Positions 44,904-53,900 of a stretch of DNA of 64,000 bases are shown one piece after another. The stretch's first letter is position 1. Each line of letters starts with the position of its first letter. The notes below the pieces were generated by a model, which did no database searches, was not told the origin of the DNA, and was given only the letters and a program-made list of their open reading frames with translations. Made by a program: the position numbers and the translations under genes. This DNA is from an uncultured Clostridia bacterium (GTDB taxonomy: Bacteria > Bacillota > Clostridia > Oscillospirales > Acutalibacteraceae), in NCBI GenBank assembly GCA_937884995.1, contig CAKZZL010000036.1, forward strand, positions 127,133-191,132. The letters are read 5' to 3'.

Positions 44904-45782
44904 TTATCCCTTCATCACTTCTGAGAGTATGTTGGATAAATCAACAAGTTCATCCATATTAAGTGTTTCTGCACGCACACTTTTCTCTTTTCCTGTTTTT
45001 TCCACTGCTCTGCCTATGGTCTCTTTATCAAGACCCAAGCCGCTTGACAATGAATTCAAAATGGTCTTTCTTCTTTGCCCAAAGGCAGCTTTTACCATCT
45101 TGAAGAACAAATCTGTGTCGTATATATCATAGTCTTTCTTTTTTGTCAGATCCAATGATATAACGCAGGAGTCAACTTTTGGTGATGGCATAAATGAGCT
45201 TTTGTCAACATCAAAAAGTTTCCTTGCTTTGGCATAATAATTAACAGCAACCGTGACCGCGCCGCTCTCTCTGCTGCCAACTTCGGCAGTAAGTCTGTCG
45301 CCGGCCTCTTTTTGTACCATTACTACAAGTTCTTTTATCCGGCTGTCGGATTCAAGGACTTTCATAATGACCGGCGAGGTTATGTAATACGGCAAATTTG
45401 CGCACAAATACACATCCATGCCATCGAAATATTCATCGATTATCTCATTTATATCCGTTTTAAGAATATCCTTATTGATAAGGGTGAGGTTATCATATCC
45501 TGCAAGTGTCTCATTTAAGAGAGGAAAGAGCCTTGAGTCAAGTTCTACAGATACAACTTTATCCGCCCTTTCAAGCAGTTCTTTTGTGAGAACACCTATT
45601 CCGGCACCTATCTCAATGACACCGTAAGGTCCGTCCTGCTTATCCGATATATATGATGCCATTGAAGGGCAAATGCGGTCATCGATGATAAAATTCTGAC
45701 CTAATGATTTTGTAAAACTTGTCTTGTATTTGTTCATTAGTCGCCGTATAGTTGCGATATCGGTTAATTTATAATCAGCCAA
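44904..45782 (-). CDS. rsmA: 16S rRNA (adenine(1518)-N(6)/adenine(1519)-N(6))-dimethyltransferase
   Basis: 292 residues. KSLGQNFIIDD near the N-terminus, SAM loop VIEIGAGIGVLTKELL and catalytic NLPYYITSPVIM are diagnostic of KsgA/RsmA, which dimethylates two adenines in helix 45 of 16S rRNA. It overlaps the aminotransferase stop by 8 bp and is followed by the TSCPD gene after 4 bp. Confidence 0.97.
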   Translation of the reverse strand: MADYKLTDIATIRRLMNKYKTSFTKSLGQNFIIDDRICPSMASYISDKQDGPYGVIEIGAGIGVLTKELLERADKVVSVELDSRLFPLLNETLAGYDNLTLINKDILKTDINEIIDEYFDGMDVYLCANLPYYITSPVIMKVLESDSRIKELVVMVQKEAGDRLTAEVGSRESGAVTVAVNYYAKARKLFDVDKSSFMPSPKVDSCVISLDLTKKKDYDIYDTDLFFKMVKAAFGQRRKTILNSLSSGLGLDKETIGRAVEKTGKEKSVRAETLNMDELVDLSNILSEVMKG

Positions 45783-46965
45783 GAAAACTTTCCTTTACCT
45801 TTTCTATTATATCCATTCCCTTTATTATCTGCTCATCTGTAGGAGTGGAGAAATTCATTCTGAAGCAATTTGTACTTTCCCCTTCTTCTACCGTAAATGC
45901 AGTCCCGGGAACGACTGCAAGCTTGTTGTCAACACATCTTCTGCAGAATTCCATCATATCCACATCATCCGGAAGTTCACACCATACAAAGAGTCCGCCT
46001 TCCGGCCTTACATAACTCACAAAATCTCCTAGTTTTTCATCTATGAGATCGCACATGAGATTAAGTTTTCTTCTGTAGATTGCCCTTGAATTATCAAGAT
46101 GCTTCTTTAAGTCTGTGGATTTCATCCACTCATCCACAAGTATTTGCGAGAACATAGTGGTATGAGTGTCCGCAGCCTGCTTGCCGACTGTCATCTTTGC
46201 GATGATTTCTGACGGTGCAGAGATATATCCTACACGGATACCGGGTGCAAGCACTTTTGAAAAAGAACCTGCATATATTACTATGCCGTCTTCGTCCATG
46301 CTCTTTATTGTCGGCAAATCTTCTCCGCTTACTCTTAAATCGCCGTAAGGATTGTCTTCAAGAATAAGGACACCGTATTTTTTTGCCAACTGATATATCT
46401 TTTTTCTCTTTTCCAGGCTTAAGGTTGCACCCGACGGGTTCTGGAAATTTGATATCGTATATATGAATCTGACATTTTCATTTTCACTGAGCACTTTTTC
46501 AAGAACGCTTACGTTCATGCCGTCAGCTTCTACGGGAACACCTTTTAATTTGCAGCCATATGATCTGAAGCAATTAAGTGAGCCTATGAAGCTTGGGCTT
46601 TCGCATACAACCGTATCTCCGAAGTTGCAAAAGACTTTAGTCATAAGATCCATTACTTGGGTCGCCCCGGATGTAATTATGACAGAGTCAAAATCTCTCC
46701 CTATATTTTTATCTTCCTTAAGATAATTTTTAATTGTCTCACGTAAAGGCGCATAGCCTTCGGTTATGCCATATTGAAGTGCCGTTATCGGCATCTCATC
46801 AAATATCTTTTTTGATAGTATCTTTACTTCTTCTATCGGAAAGGAAGAAATATCGGGATTGCCTGCGGCAAACGGTATTACCGAAGGGTCGCTTGTTGCC
46901 TTGAGTATCTCCCTTATCGCTGATGGCTGAAGTCCTGAAATTCTCTTTGAAAATGTGTATTCCAT
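45775..46965 (-). CDS. PLP-dependent class I/II aminotransferase
   Basis: 396 residues. FAAGNPDISSFP, YGITEGYAPLRETI, SGATQVMDL, LEDNPYGDLR (Asp near PLP pyridine N) and the Schiff-base loop GSFSKVLAPGIRVGY are those of the 2-aminoadipate/aromatic aminotransferase group lacking a GntR domain. Substrate not assignable. First gene of the operon ending with cca. Confidence 0.9.
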   Translation of the reverse strand: MEYTFSKRISGLQPSAIREILKATSDPSVIPFAAGNPDISSFPIEEVKILSKKIFDEMPITALQYGITEGYAPLRETIKNYLKEDKNIGRDFDSVIITSGATQVMDLMTKVFCNFGDTVVCESPSFIGSLNCFRSYGCKLKGVPVEADGMNVSVLEKVLSENENVRFIYTISNFQNPSGATLSLEKRKKIYQLAKKYGVLILEDNPYGDLRVSGEDLPTIKSMDEDGIVIYAGSFSKVLAPGIRVGYISAPSEIIAKMTVGKQAADTHTTMFSQILVDEWMKSTDLKKHLDNSRAIYRRKLNLMCDLIDEKLGDFVSYVRPEGGLFVWCELPDDVDMMEFCRRCVDNKLAVVPGTAFTVEEGESTNCFRMNFSTPTDEQIIKGMDIIEKVKESFLG

Positions 46966-47040
46966 ATTATCGTCTTCCTTTGCAGTCTGAATATATGGAA
47001 TATATTATCACAAGTCGGCTTTCTTTTCAATATTTCCAAC

Positions 47041-47069
47041 TTGTTTATGGCGCTGACATATGATATAAT
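47041..47069 (+). promoter_or_regulatory. promoter ahead of the membrane protein and prfB
   Basis: TTGTTT (47041-47046), 17-bp spacer and TATAAT (47064-47069). Confidence 0.6.
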
Positions 47070-47099
47070 ATGTCGATAATGTGTAAAGGTGGATTAAAG

Positions 47100-47981
47100 A
47101 TGTCTGACAGCAAAACAAAAAGACACAAGGGAACACACAAATCCGCAATGCCCTTGGGCATTGTGATTGTTATCTTCTCTCTTATCGGCTTTGTGACCGT
47201 CATATTTGCCTGTGTAACGGGCGTCAAATATCTTATCGAGAAGAACCGCAATTTTGAGGAATATAACAAGATGCTTACTCCCGTGGTTCTTATCGACCCG
47301 ACAAACTTTGATGATATTACTCATGCTGACATGAACGAACTTATTGAGATCTCTATCTGGTCGATTCTTAAGAGCGATATTTCTCCCGATAAATATGAGA
47401 CCGGCTCGGGCGGCCTTACAATACCTCAGGAAGATGTTGAAAAGGCTTTCACGGATCTTTTCGGTTCTGAACTGAGCCCAAAGCATGCTACAATCGAAGG
47501 CTATGATTATGAATTCGCATATGATGCCGACAGCAAAAGTTATACTGTCCCTCTTACAAGTGTCACGCCCATATATACACCTGATGTCATATCATCTTCC
47601 AAATCATCGGATTCAATCATATTGACTGTTGCGATGATTTCAGCAAATGGTTGGGAACAGGCAGAAAACGGAAAGCTTACGGCTCCTTCTCCCGACAAGT
47701 ATATAAAGGTGACATTGCGTACGGTTGAAGGGAAAAGATACATTTCCGCAATTCAGACAACCGGCGCACCCGAGATAGCAAGCACCGCTGTGGGGCTGAC
47801 CGAGAAAACGAGCGAAAGTCCGGACCTTATTGAACAAGCTGAGCAGGTTGCATCTGAAACAGAAGCTGCAAAAGAGACAGAAAAGGCAAAGGAAGAAGAG
47901 ACTGACAAAAGCAGTTCGCAGGAAGAAACAACCGGTGGAACTGAAACTGAGACTGAATCTGCAACTGAAGATAATGGATAA
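47100..47981 (+). CDS. single-pass membrane protein with low-complexity C-terminus
   Basis: 293 residues, not recognised. A short basic N-terminus (SKTKRHKGTHK) is followed by one membrane helix (LGIVIVIFSLIGFVTVIFA) and an extracellular domain of about 190 residues; the last 60 residues are Glu/Thr/Ser-rich (EAAKETEKAKEEETDKSSS). Topology would be N-in, C-out. Start 47100 has AAAGGTGG upstream. It precedes prfB by 14 bp, probably as one transcript. Confidence 0.75.
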   Translation: MSDSKTKRHKGTHKSAMPLGIVIVIFSLIGFVTVIFACVTGVKYLIEKNRNFEEYNKMLTPVVLIDPTNFDDITHADMNELIEISIWSILKSDISPDKYETGSGGLTIPQEDVEKAFTDLFGSELSPKHATIEGYDYEFAYDADSKSYTVPLTSVTPIYTPDVISSSKSSDSIILTVAMISANGWEQAENGKLTAPSPDKYIKVTLRTVEGKRYISAIQTTGAPEIASTAVGLTEKTSESPDLIEQAEQVASETEAAKETEKAKEEETDKSSSQEETTGGTETETESATEDNG

Positions 47982-47995
47982 TGTGAGGTAAGATT

Positions 47996-49117
47996 ATGCT
48001 TCAATATGAAGAATTAAAGCTTAGGCTTACAGGACATGAAAGTGAACTTAAAAACCTGGCAGATGCCCTGGGCCTTGAAAAGATAAAAAAAGAAATTGCT
48101 GCACTTGAAGAGCAATCTGCGGCTCCTGATTTCTGGGATGATCTTCAGAATTCACAAAAAGTGCTTCAAAGGACAAGTGCGTTAAAAAACAAATTGGCTT
48201 CTTATGAGAAATTAAAATCTTCATATGATGATGCGCTTGTAATGATACAACTCGCCGATGAAGAGGAAGACGAAAGCCTTTTTGATGAATGTATGGAATC
48301 AGTCACTGATTTTGAAAGAACACTTGAATCCCAAACCCTGTCAACACTCCTGACCGGAGAATACGACTCTAAAAATGCGATTTTAACATTCCACGCCGGT
48401 GCAGGCGGCACTGAGGCTCAGGATTGGGCACAAATGCTCTTCCGTATGTACAATCGTTGGGGTGAGAGACACGGATATAAAGTGACAACGCTTGATTACC
48501 TTGACGGTGATGAGGCCGGACTTAAGTCAGCCAGCATCCTCATTGAAGGAGAAAATGCATATGGATATATGAAAAGCGAGGCAGGTATCCACAGACTCGT
48601 TCGTATTTCCCCCTTTGATGCATCCGGCAGAAGACACACATCATTTGCATCAGTTGAAGTCATGCCCGAGATTGATGAAGATACAGACGTTGAGATAAAT
48701 CCCGACGATATCGAAATGGCCGTTTACAGAGCAAGCGGGGCAGGAGGACAAAAAGTCAACAAAACCTCATCGGCTGTCAGACTGACCCACAAACCTACGG
48801 GAATTGTTGTATCCTGTCAGGTTGAACGAAGCCAGCATCAGAACCGTGAGGTCTGCATGACTATGTTGAAATCAAAACTCATAGAAATCAAAGAACGGGA
48901 ACATCTTGAAAAGATAGAAGACATTAAAGGTGAGCACAGAGAAATAGCATGGGGCAGTCAGATACGCTCATACGTGTTTATGCCATATACTTTGGCTAAA
49001 GACCATCGCACCAATTTTGAAAACGGTAATATAAACGCGGTGATGGACGGAGATTTGGACGGTTTCATAAATGCTTATCTGAAGATGGAATCACAAAGAA
49101 AACTTGAAAACGAATAA
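47996..49117 (+). CDS. prfB: peptide chain release factor 2, without programmed frameshift
   Basis: 373 residues. Stop-codon recognition motif SPF in VRISPFDASGRRH and the peptidyl-hydrolysis motif in ASGAGGQKVNK identify RF2, which reads UGA and UAA. Many RF2 genes need a +1 shift near codon 25 at CTTTGAC. Here the corresponding region reads LADALGLEKIKKEIAALEEQ in one uninterrupted frame from the ATG, so this control is absent. GAGG precedes the ATG. Confidence 0.96.
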   Translation: MLQYEELKLRLTGHESELKNLADALGLEKIKKEIAALEEQSAAPDFWDDLQNSQKVLQRTSALKNKLASYEKLKSSYDDALVMIQLADEEEDESLFDECMESVTDFERTLESQTLSTLLTGEYDSKNAILTFHAGAGGTEAQDWAQMLFRMYNRWGERHGYKVTTLDYLDGDEAGLKSASILIEGENAYGYMKSEAGIHRLVRISPFDASGRRHTSFASVEVMPEIDEDTDVEINPDDIEMAVYRASGAGGQKVNKTSSAVRLTHKPTGIVVSCQVERSQHQNREVCMTMLKSKLIEIKEREHLEKIEDIKGEHREIAWGSQIRSYVFMPYTLAKDHRTNFENGNINAVMDGDLDGFINAYLKMESQRKLENE

Positions 49118-49148
49118 AAGAAGGGGCATCTCTTTTGCCCCTTCTTTT
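49116..49148. terminator. bidirectional terminator after prfB
   Basis: AAAAGAAGGGGCA (49116-49128) and TGCCCCTTCTTTT (49136-49148) form a perfect 13-bp stem shared with the convergent hypothetical gene. Confidence 0.88.
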
Positions 49149-49162
49149 CTGTCTTTTTATCC

Positions 49163-50029
49163 CTATTTGTTATTTTGCTGCATCTGGCTTGCGTCAAGCA
49201 TATTTGCCATGAAGCCCTTCTTTTGCTTTTTAGGCTTGTATTTCGGAGGATTTTCCAGTTTTGCACGCCATTTTTCTCCTGACTTGCCTGAAAGCATTTT
49301 GTTTATGGCAGCCACTGTCTCATAGAATTCATCATCTTCAATATATACTCTGCATACAGCCAAAAGCTCACTGTCATTGTTAAGTTCACCGAGAATTGTT
49401 ACTGCAATAAGATCCTGTACCTGTGAGCTACCGTCCAGATATATATCGGACAAAATCTTGAACAATTTCTTGTTTGCCTGCGTGTCTTTTGATTTTATGG
49501 TATCAATTATATATTTATTGGCATGCTCGGTAAAGAATTTCTCACTCAGAAATTCTCCATATTTCTGGAAATTATCCTTGTATGCATCCTTAAGTTCGGG
49601 ATAGAGTGCAGTCAACTTGTTTGCTAAAGTATTGTCATCATATGTCATACCTGCACGGACTGCGGATTTTGATATACTTGCGGGTGCCTTCTTTGTAAGA
49701 TTTGCAGAGCCGGCACTTTTTTCGTTGTACTTCTCATCTGCAGTTTCTATTATCTCATTAGCTATGGATTTTGCTTCTTTTTCATCAACATTTTCAAGTT
49801 CAAATAAATTTGTTGACAGCTTTGAAAATTCTTCGTCTCCTAGCTTTTCCATCAAATCCAGAACATTATCATGTGATAGAAGTCTCAGTGTCAGATCATT
49901 TTTTACAAAGTCAATATATGCTGTTTCCTTTTCTTCACATATATTGTTATCTGATGAGAATCCTATTTTTTTCAGTTCATCTTCGGCAAATCTGCACACC
50001 AATGAAACTGCTTCTTTTCTGTCAGCCAT
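49163..50029 (-). CDS. hypothetical helical protein
   Basis: 288 residues with no signal peptide or membrane helix and no family I recognise. The sequence is charged and mostly helical, with a Ser/Lys/Ala-rich linker near the middle (KKAPASISKSAVRAG) and a basic, Gln-rich tail (KYKPKKQKKGFMANMLDASQ). It is monocistronic and convergent with prfB. The ribosome site GAGGT precedes the ATG. It reads like a genuine conserved clostridial protein of unknown function. Confidence 0.7.
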   Translation of the reverse strand: MADRKEAVSLVCRFAEDELKKIGFSSDNNICEEKETAYIDFVKNDLTLRLLSHDNVLDLMEKLGDEEFSKLSTNLFELENVDEKEAKSIANEIIETADEKYNEKSAGSANLTKKAPASISKSAVRAGMTYDDNTLANKLTALYPELKDAYKDNFQKYGEFLSEKFFTEHANKYIIDTIKSKDTQANKKLFKILSDIYLDGSSQVQDLIAVTILGELNNDSELLAVCRVYIEDDEFYETVAAINKMLSGKSGEKWRAKLENPPKYKPKKQKKGFMANMLDASQMQQNNK

Positions 50030-50098
50030 CTTTACACCTCATTTTCTAGTCTGTTTGATATTCTACCATATAAAAGCAGATTTGTCATTAAAAATTTA

Positions 50099-50127
50099 TT
50101 GATAAGTAAAACTCAATATGATAAAAT
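50099..50127 (+). promoter_or_regulatory. ddl operon promoter
   Basis: TTGATA (50099-50104), 17-bp spacer and TAAAAT (50122-50127). Confidence 0.6.
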
Positions 50128-50157
50128 ATGTTTTGAGTATTTTTAGGAGTGATTGGC

Positions 50158-51228
50158 TTGAAAAATGTCCTTGTAATCTTCGGTGGTGTTTCATCTGAAC
50201 ATGATATATCTCTGCTCTCAGCCACATCTGTGATAAGGAATATTCCAAAAGACAAATATCTTGTATATATGCTTGGAATAACAAAAGAAGGACAAAGCTA
50301 CCTGTATGGCGGTGATTATGAAAATCTGGCAGATGATAAATGGCTTTCAAATTCTGCACTTTTGAAAAAGGCCTTGATTTCATCAGACAGAAAAGATCAC
50401 GGCATATTAGTTTTTGACGATGAGGGATATAGCCTTGTGCATATAGATGTATGCTTCCCCGTTTTACACGGAAAAAACGGAGAAGACGGCACTATGCAGG
50501 GACTTTTGACTATTTCCGGCATTCCATATGTCGGTTGTAATGTAATGTCCTCTGCTGTTTGCATGGACAAAGCAATGACCAACAGCATCTGTGATGTAGT
50601 CGGAATCAAACAAGCCAAATGGAAATATACTACAAAATATGTTTTTTATGAGAATCCGGATTCATTTATTGAAGAATGTGCCGATTATCTCGGCTTTCCT
50701 TGTTTTGTAAAGCCTGCAAACGCAGGTTCTTCCGTAGGTATAAACAAGTCATATGATAAAAAGAGCCTTTTTGAAGATCTTGAATATGCTTTCCGTTTTG
50801 ATGAACGCGTTGTTGTAGAAGAAACTGTTGATGGCCGCGAACTGGAATGTGCCGTACTCGGCAATGAAGAGCCCATTGCAGGTGCAATCGGTGAAATAGT
50901 GGCTTTGCATGACTTTTACGACTATGATGCAAAATATGTCGATGACTCAACAAAGCTTTTTGTCCCAGCCGATATTCCGGAGGAAAAGGCAGATGAAATT
51001 CAAGCTGTGGCGATTAAAGCATATAAAAATCTGGCATGCTCAGGACTTGCAAGGATCGATTTCTTTCTTCGAAATTCAGATGGAGAAATACTTCTTAATG
51101 AGCCTAACACTATTCCCGGATTTACAAATATCAGCATGTACCCCATGCTGATGAAGGAAATCGGCATAGAATATACGGATTTAATCGATCGTCTTTTAAT
51201 GCTTGCCATGGAAAGGCAGAATGATTAA
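50158..51228 (+). CDS. ddl: D-alanine--D-alanine ligase
   Basis: 356 residues of the ATP-grasp fold. VIFGGVSSEHDISLLSA and FPVLHGKNGEDGTMQGLL form the N-terminal domain; PCFVKPANAGSSVGI, YDYDAKYVDDSTK and LNEPNTIPGFTNISMYP complete the active site. It makes the D-Ala-D-Ala dipeptide of peptidoglycan; the loop does not look like the Van resistance ligases. The TTG at 50158 is preferred to GTG 50149 since AGGAG lies 8 bases upstream of it. Confidence 0.93.
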   Translation: MKNVLVIFGGVSSEHDISLLSATSVIRNIPKDKYLVYMLGITKEGQSYLYGGDYENLADDKWLSNSALLKKALISSDRKDHGILVFDDEGYSLVHIDVCFPVLHGKNGEDGTMQGLLTISGIPYVGCNVMSSAVCMDKAMTNSICDVVGIKQAKWKYTTKYVFYENPDSFIEECADYLGFPCFVKPANAGSSVGINKSYDKKSLFEDLEYAFRFDERVVVEETVDGRELECAVLGNEEPIAGAIGEIVALHDFYDYDAKYVDDSTKLFVPADIPEEKADEIQAVAIKAYKNLACSGLARIDFFLRNSDGEILLNEPNTIPGFTNISMYPMLMKEIGIEYTDLIDRLLMLAMERQND

Positions 51229-51230
51229 CA

Positions 51231-51647
51231 ATGGATAATAATGTATTTATTAAATTAACAGCGACTGAGATTATAGACGGACAGGAAGAAACATTTGAAA
51301 TTAACGTCCACGGTCAGCTTGAAAAGAAAAATGAAATAACCAAAATCTGTTATTCCGAAGATTTGGAAGGACTGGGGATAGAAGAAACCGAAATTACAAT
51401 TGATAAAGACTCTGTCCTTATATTCCGGAAGGGTGCGCTGAATTGCGAAATGCTCATTCGTCAGGGAGAAAGGAATACAACCTTTTACGATACATCTCTT
51501 GGTAAATTAACAATAGGAATTTACGGGAAAAAAGTTTCTTTTTCGGAGGATAACGGTAAGTTCCATCTCATTTTGTCCTACTCTTTGGATTTCAATAACG
51601 ATTACTTTTCCGAAAAGCATTTAGATTTTATCATCGAGGAGAAATAA
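51231..51647 (+). CDS. DUF1934 family protein (YwiB-like)
   Basis: 138 residues, predicted beta-barrel (lipocalin-like) with IKLTATEIIDGQEETFEI, CEMLIRQGERNTTFYDTSLG and LSYSLDFNNDYFSEKHLDF. The gene lies immediately before argS, as ywiB does in Bacillus, which supports the call. Function unknown. It starts 2 bp after ddl and stops 1 bp before argS. Confidence 0.88.
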   Translation: MDNNVFIKLTATEIIDGQEETFEINVHGQLEKKNEITKICYSEDLEGLGIEETEITIDKDSVLIFRKGALNCEMLIRQGERNTTFYDTSLGKLTIGIYGKKVSFSEDNGKFHLILSYSLDFNNDYFSEKHLDFIIEEK

Positions 51648-51648
51648 G

Positions 51649-53394
51649 ATGTCAAAAATAGTAAAAAATGCAACAGACAGTTTACATATTTTGATTTGTG
51701 AGGCTTTGGGAACTGCAATAAGCAATGGCTTGCTTCCTGCTGAACCCATACCCGATTTCAATATTGAGGTACCTGCAAATCATGATAACGGAGACTATTC
51801 CACAAACGTTGCTTTTATTTGTGCCAAGGCCTTCCGCTCATCTCCTCGTCAGATAGCCGAGGCAGTCAGAGACAATATATGCCTTGACGGAAGTTATTTC
51901 TGCAAATGCGAAGTTGCAGGTCCCGGATTTATTAACTTCTTCTTATCTCAGGATTTTTATGCTGATATTCTTCTTGACATTAAAGCTTTGGGATCCGATT
52001 ACGGCAGAAGTGATTACGGAAAAGGAAAGAAAATAAATGTAGAGTTTGTATCAGCCAATCCCACAGGTCCTATGCATATGGGAAATGCCCGCGGAGGAGC
52101 CTTGGGTGATTGTCTTGCAGCAGTTCTGGATTGTGCCGGATATACCGTTGAAAGAGAATTCTATATTAATGATGCAGGAAATCAGATTGAAAAATTCGCT
52201 CTTTCGCTTGATATACGATATCGTCAGATTTTTCTTGGTGAAGATGCCGTAGTTCTTCCTGAAGACAGTTATCATGGGGAAGATATTAAAGAAAGAGCAA
52301 AAGAATTTGCCGATGTATATGGTGACTCATATTTAAATAAGGATGAAGAGACCAGAAGAAAGGCATTGGTTGATTTTGCTCTTCCCAAGAATATAGATAA
52401 TATGAAAGCCAATATGGCAAAGTACAGGATTGAATATGACACCTGGTTCCATGAAAGCAGATTGCATAAAAACGGTGCTATCAAAGAATGTATCGATTAT
52501 CTGACATCAAAAGGGCTCACATATGAAAAGGACGGAGCCTTGTGGTATAAGAATGCTCAGGTTCAGACAGAAATACTTAAAGAAGAAGGAAAAACTCAGG
52601 ATGAAATAGATAACCTTGAGCTTAAAAATGATGTTTTAATACGTACTAACGGTAATCCTACATATTTTGCAGCAGATATAGCTTATCACCATAATAAACT
52701 TGTAACACGCGGTTTTGATAAAGCTATTGATGTCTGGGGCGCAGATCATCACGGTCATGTAGCCCGTATGAAGGGCGTCCTTCGTGCACTTGATTTAGAT
52801 GAAAGTCGGCTTGATGTAGTCCTTATGCAGCTCGTCAACCTGATGCGGGACGGTGATGTCGTAAAAATGTCAAAAAGGACAGGAAAAGCTATAACACTTA
52901 CCGATCTTCTCGATGATATTCCCGTAGATGCTGTCCGTTTTCTCTTCAATATGAGAGAACCTACCTCAACTATGGATTTTGATCTTGATCTGGCTGTTGA
53001 ACAGTCATCTCAGAACCCAGTGTATTATTGCCAATATGCTAATGCCCGCATACACAGTATATTTAAGAAAATCAAGGCCGACGGAACAGAGATTCGGGAT
53101 TGCAGTAAGGAAGAATTAAAACTGTTAACTGCACCCGAAGAAATTGAATTAATACGCTTCCTTTCCACATATACAGATGAGATTATAAGTGCGGCAAAGA
53201 AATATGATCCTGCAAAAATAACCCGCTATTGCATTGATCTTGCGACCTTGTTCCACAAGTTTTACAACGCGTGTCGTGTTTCGGTTGAAGACGAATCACT
53301 GATGCAGGCAAGACTATGCCTTTGCTCCTGTGTTATGAATACAATTACAAATATACTAACAATGTTTAAGATTTCCGTCCCGGAATCAATGTGA
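51649..53394 (+). CDS. argS: arginyl-tRNA synthetase
   Basis: 581 residues, class I synthetase. The HIGH motif appears as HMGN in ANPTGPMHMGNARGGALGD, the KMSKS motif as VKMSKRTGKAITL, and a DALR-type anticodon domain ends the protein. It charges tRNA-Arg. It is cotranscribed with ddl and the DUF1934 gene and sits just upstream of the tRNA-Leu gene. Confidence 0.97.
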   Translation: MSKIVKNATDSLHILICEALGTAISNGLLPAEPIPDFNIEVPANHDNGDYSTNVAFICAKAFRSSPRQIAEAVRDNICLDGSYFCKCEVAGPGFINFFLSQDFYADILLDIKALGSDYGRSDYGKGKKINVEFVSANPTGPMHMGNARGGALGDCLAAVLDCAGYTVEREFYINDAGNQIEKFALSLDIRYRQIFLGEDAVVLPEDSYHGEDIKERAKEFADVYGDSYLNKDEETRRKALVDFALPKNIDNMKANMAKYRIEYDTWFHESRLHKNGAIKECIDYLTSKGLTYEKDGALWYKNAQVQTEILKEEGKTQDEIDNLELKNDVLIRTNGNPTYFAADIAYHHNKLVTRGFDKAIDVWGADHHGHVARMKGVLRALDLDESRLDVVLMQLVNLMRDGDVVKMSKRTGKAITLTDLLDDIPVDAVRFLFNMREPTSTMDFDLDLAVEQSSQNPVYYCQYANARIHSIFKKIKADGTEIRDCSKEELKLLTAPEEIELIRFLSTYTDEIISAAKKYDPAKITRYCIDLATLFHKFYNACRVSVEDESLMQARLCLCSCVMNTITNILTMFKISVPESM

Positions 53395-53408
53395 ATTTTT
53401 AAAAAAAA

Positions 53409-53437
53409 CTTGACAGTTTTTTTATGCTTTGATATAA
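53409..53437 (+). promoter_or_regulatory. tRNA-Leu promoter
   Basis: A full consensus TTGACA (53409-53414), 17-bp spacer and TATAAT (53432-53437), 30 bp before the tRNA. Confidence 0.9.
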
Positions 53438-53466
53438 TTAATTTCGCCGTTGAGATACGGCAACAA

Positions 53467-53550
53467 GCGAGAGTGGCGGAATCGGCAGACGCGCACGTTT
53501 GAGGGGCGTGTGGTAATCCCGTACGGGTTCAAGTCCCGTCTCTCGCACCA
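53467..53550 (+). tRNA. tRNA-Leu (anticodon GAG)
   Basis: 84 nt. Acceptor arms GCGAGAG and CTCTCGC with discriminator A and an encoded CCA; the anticodon GAG is at 53501-53503 in the loop TTGAGGG closed by CACGT and GCGTG. A variable arm of class II type (TGGTAATCCCGTA region) and the T loop TTCAAGT are present. Its last 11 bases, CTCTCGCACCA, are repeated four times downstream, so it is the integration site of the following elements. Confidence 0.97.
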
Positions 53551-53564
53551 ATTGAATAGCCCTT

Positions 53565-53617
53565 GAAAATGCTTGTAATTCCTTGATATATAAAGGATTG
53601 TGGGCATTTTCTTTTTT
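53565..53617 (+). terminator. terminator after tRNA-Leu
   Basis: GAAAATGC with TAATTCCTT pairs with AAGGATTG and GGCATTTTC, followed by TTTTTT. It would end tRNA transcription at the left end of element 1. Confidence 0.6.
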
Positions 53618-53667
53618 ACCTAATTTTACCTAATTTTACCTAATTATGTTGGTCAAATGTTGGTCAA
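53614..53667. repeat. tandem short repeats at the left end of element 1
   Basis: Three perfect copies of TTTTACCTAA (53614-53623, 53624-53633, 53634-53643), then two perfect copies of ATGTTGGTCAA (53646-53656, 53657-53667). Spacing of 10 and 11 bp keeps them on one DNA face. They lie 64-117 bp from the attachment core and look like arm-type recombinase sites. Confidence 0.7.
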
Positions 53668-53695
53668 AAAAATAGCACCCAAGAAGGATGCTATC
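53668..53695 (-). terminator. terminator of the element 1 minus-strand genes
   Basis: On the minus strand GATAGCATCC pairs with GGGTGCTAT around TTCTT, followed by TTTTTTTGACC. Confidence 0.7.
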
Positions 53696-53729
53696 TTCCT
53701 CGTCCGATTAAAGACGAATGCAGAAAAAA

Positions 53730-53900
53730 TTATCTGCCATTAATTTCACTGATTGCCCTGGAGATTGCAGACCTCTCTCTGCTGTCTGCATGACTCATTG
53801 CTTCTTCAAGGCGGTCAACAACTTCCTTTCGGTCATTGTCTCTGGAGTAATGTCCTCTTACCCAATGTCTTGTGGACATTCCTTCATCCGAGTCAAGCAT
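53730..53900 (-). CDS. small hypothetical protein downstream of the polyvalent gene
   Basis: 56 residues from an ATG at 53900 that overlaps the polyvalent gene end by 8 bp, so it is likely coupled. It is charged and helical (RKEVVDRLEEAMSHADSRER); not recognised. A weak purine-rich ribosome site (GAAGAAG) lies upstream. A terminator follows. Confidence 0.5.
   Translation of the reverse strand: MLDSDEGMSTRHWVRGHYSRDNDRKEVVDRLEEAMSHADSRERSAISRAISEINGR

Noticed and set aside
47996..48080. Programmed frameshift in prfB
   Set aside because: The frame from the ATG is continuous and no CTTTGA slip site occurs near codon 25.
50158..51228. A vancomycin-resistance-type ligase
   Set aside because: The active-site region and the argS-linked context fit a housekeeping D-Ala-D-Ala ligase, and no vanH, vanX or vanT-like gene is near.
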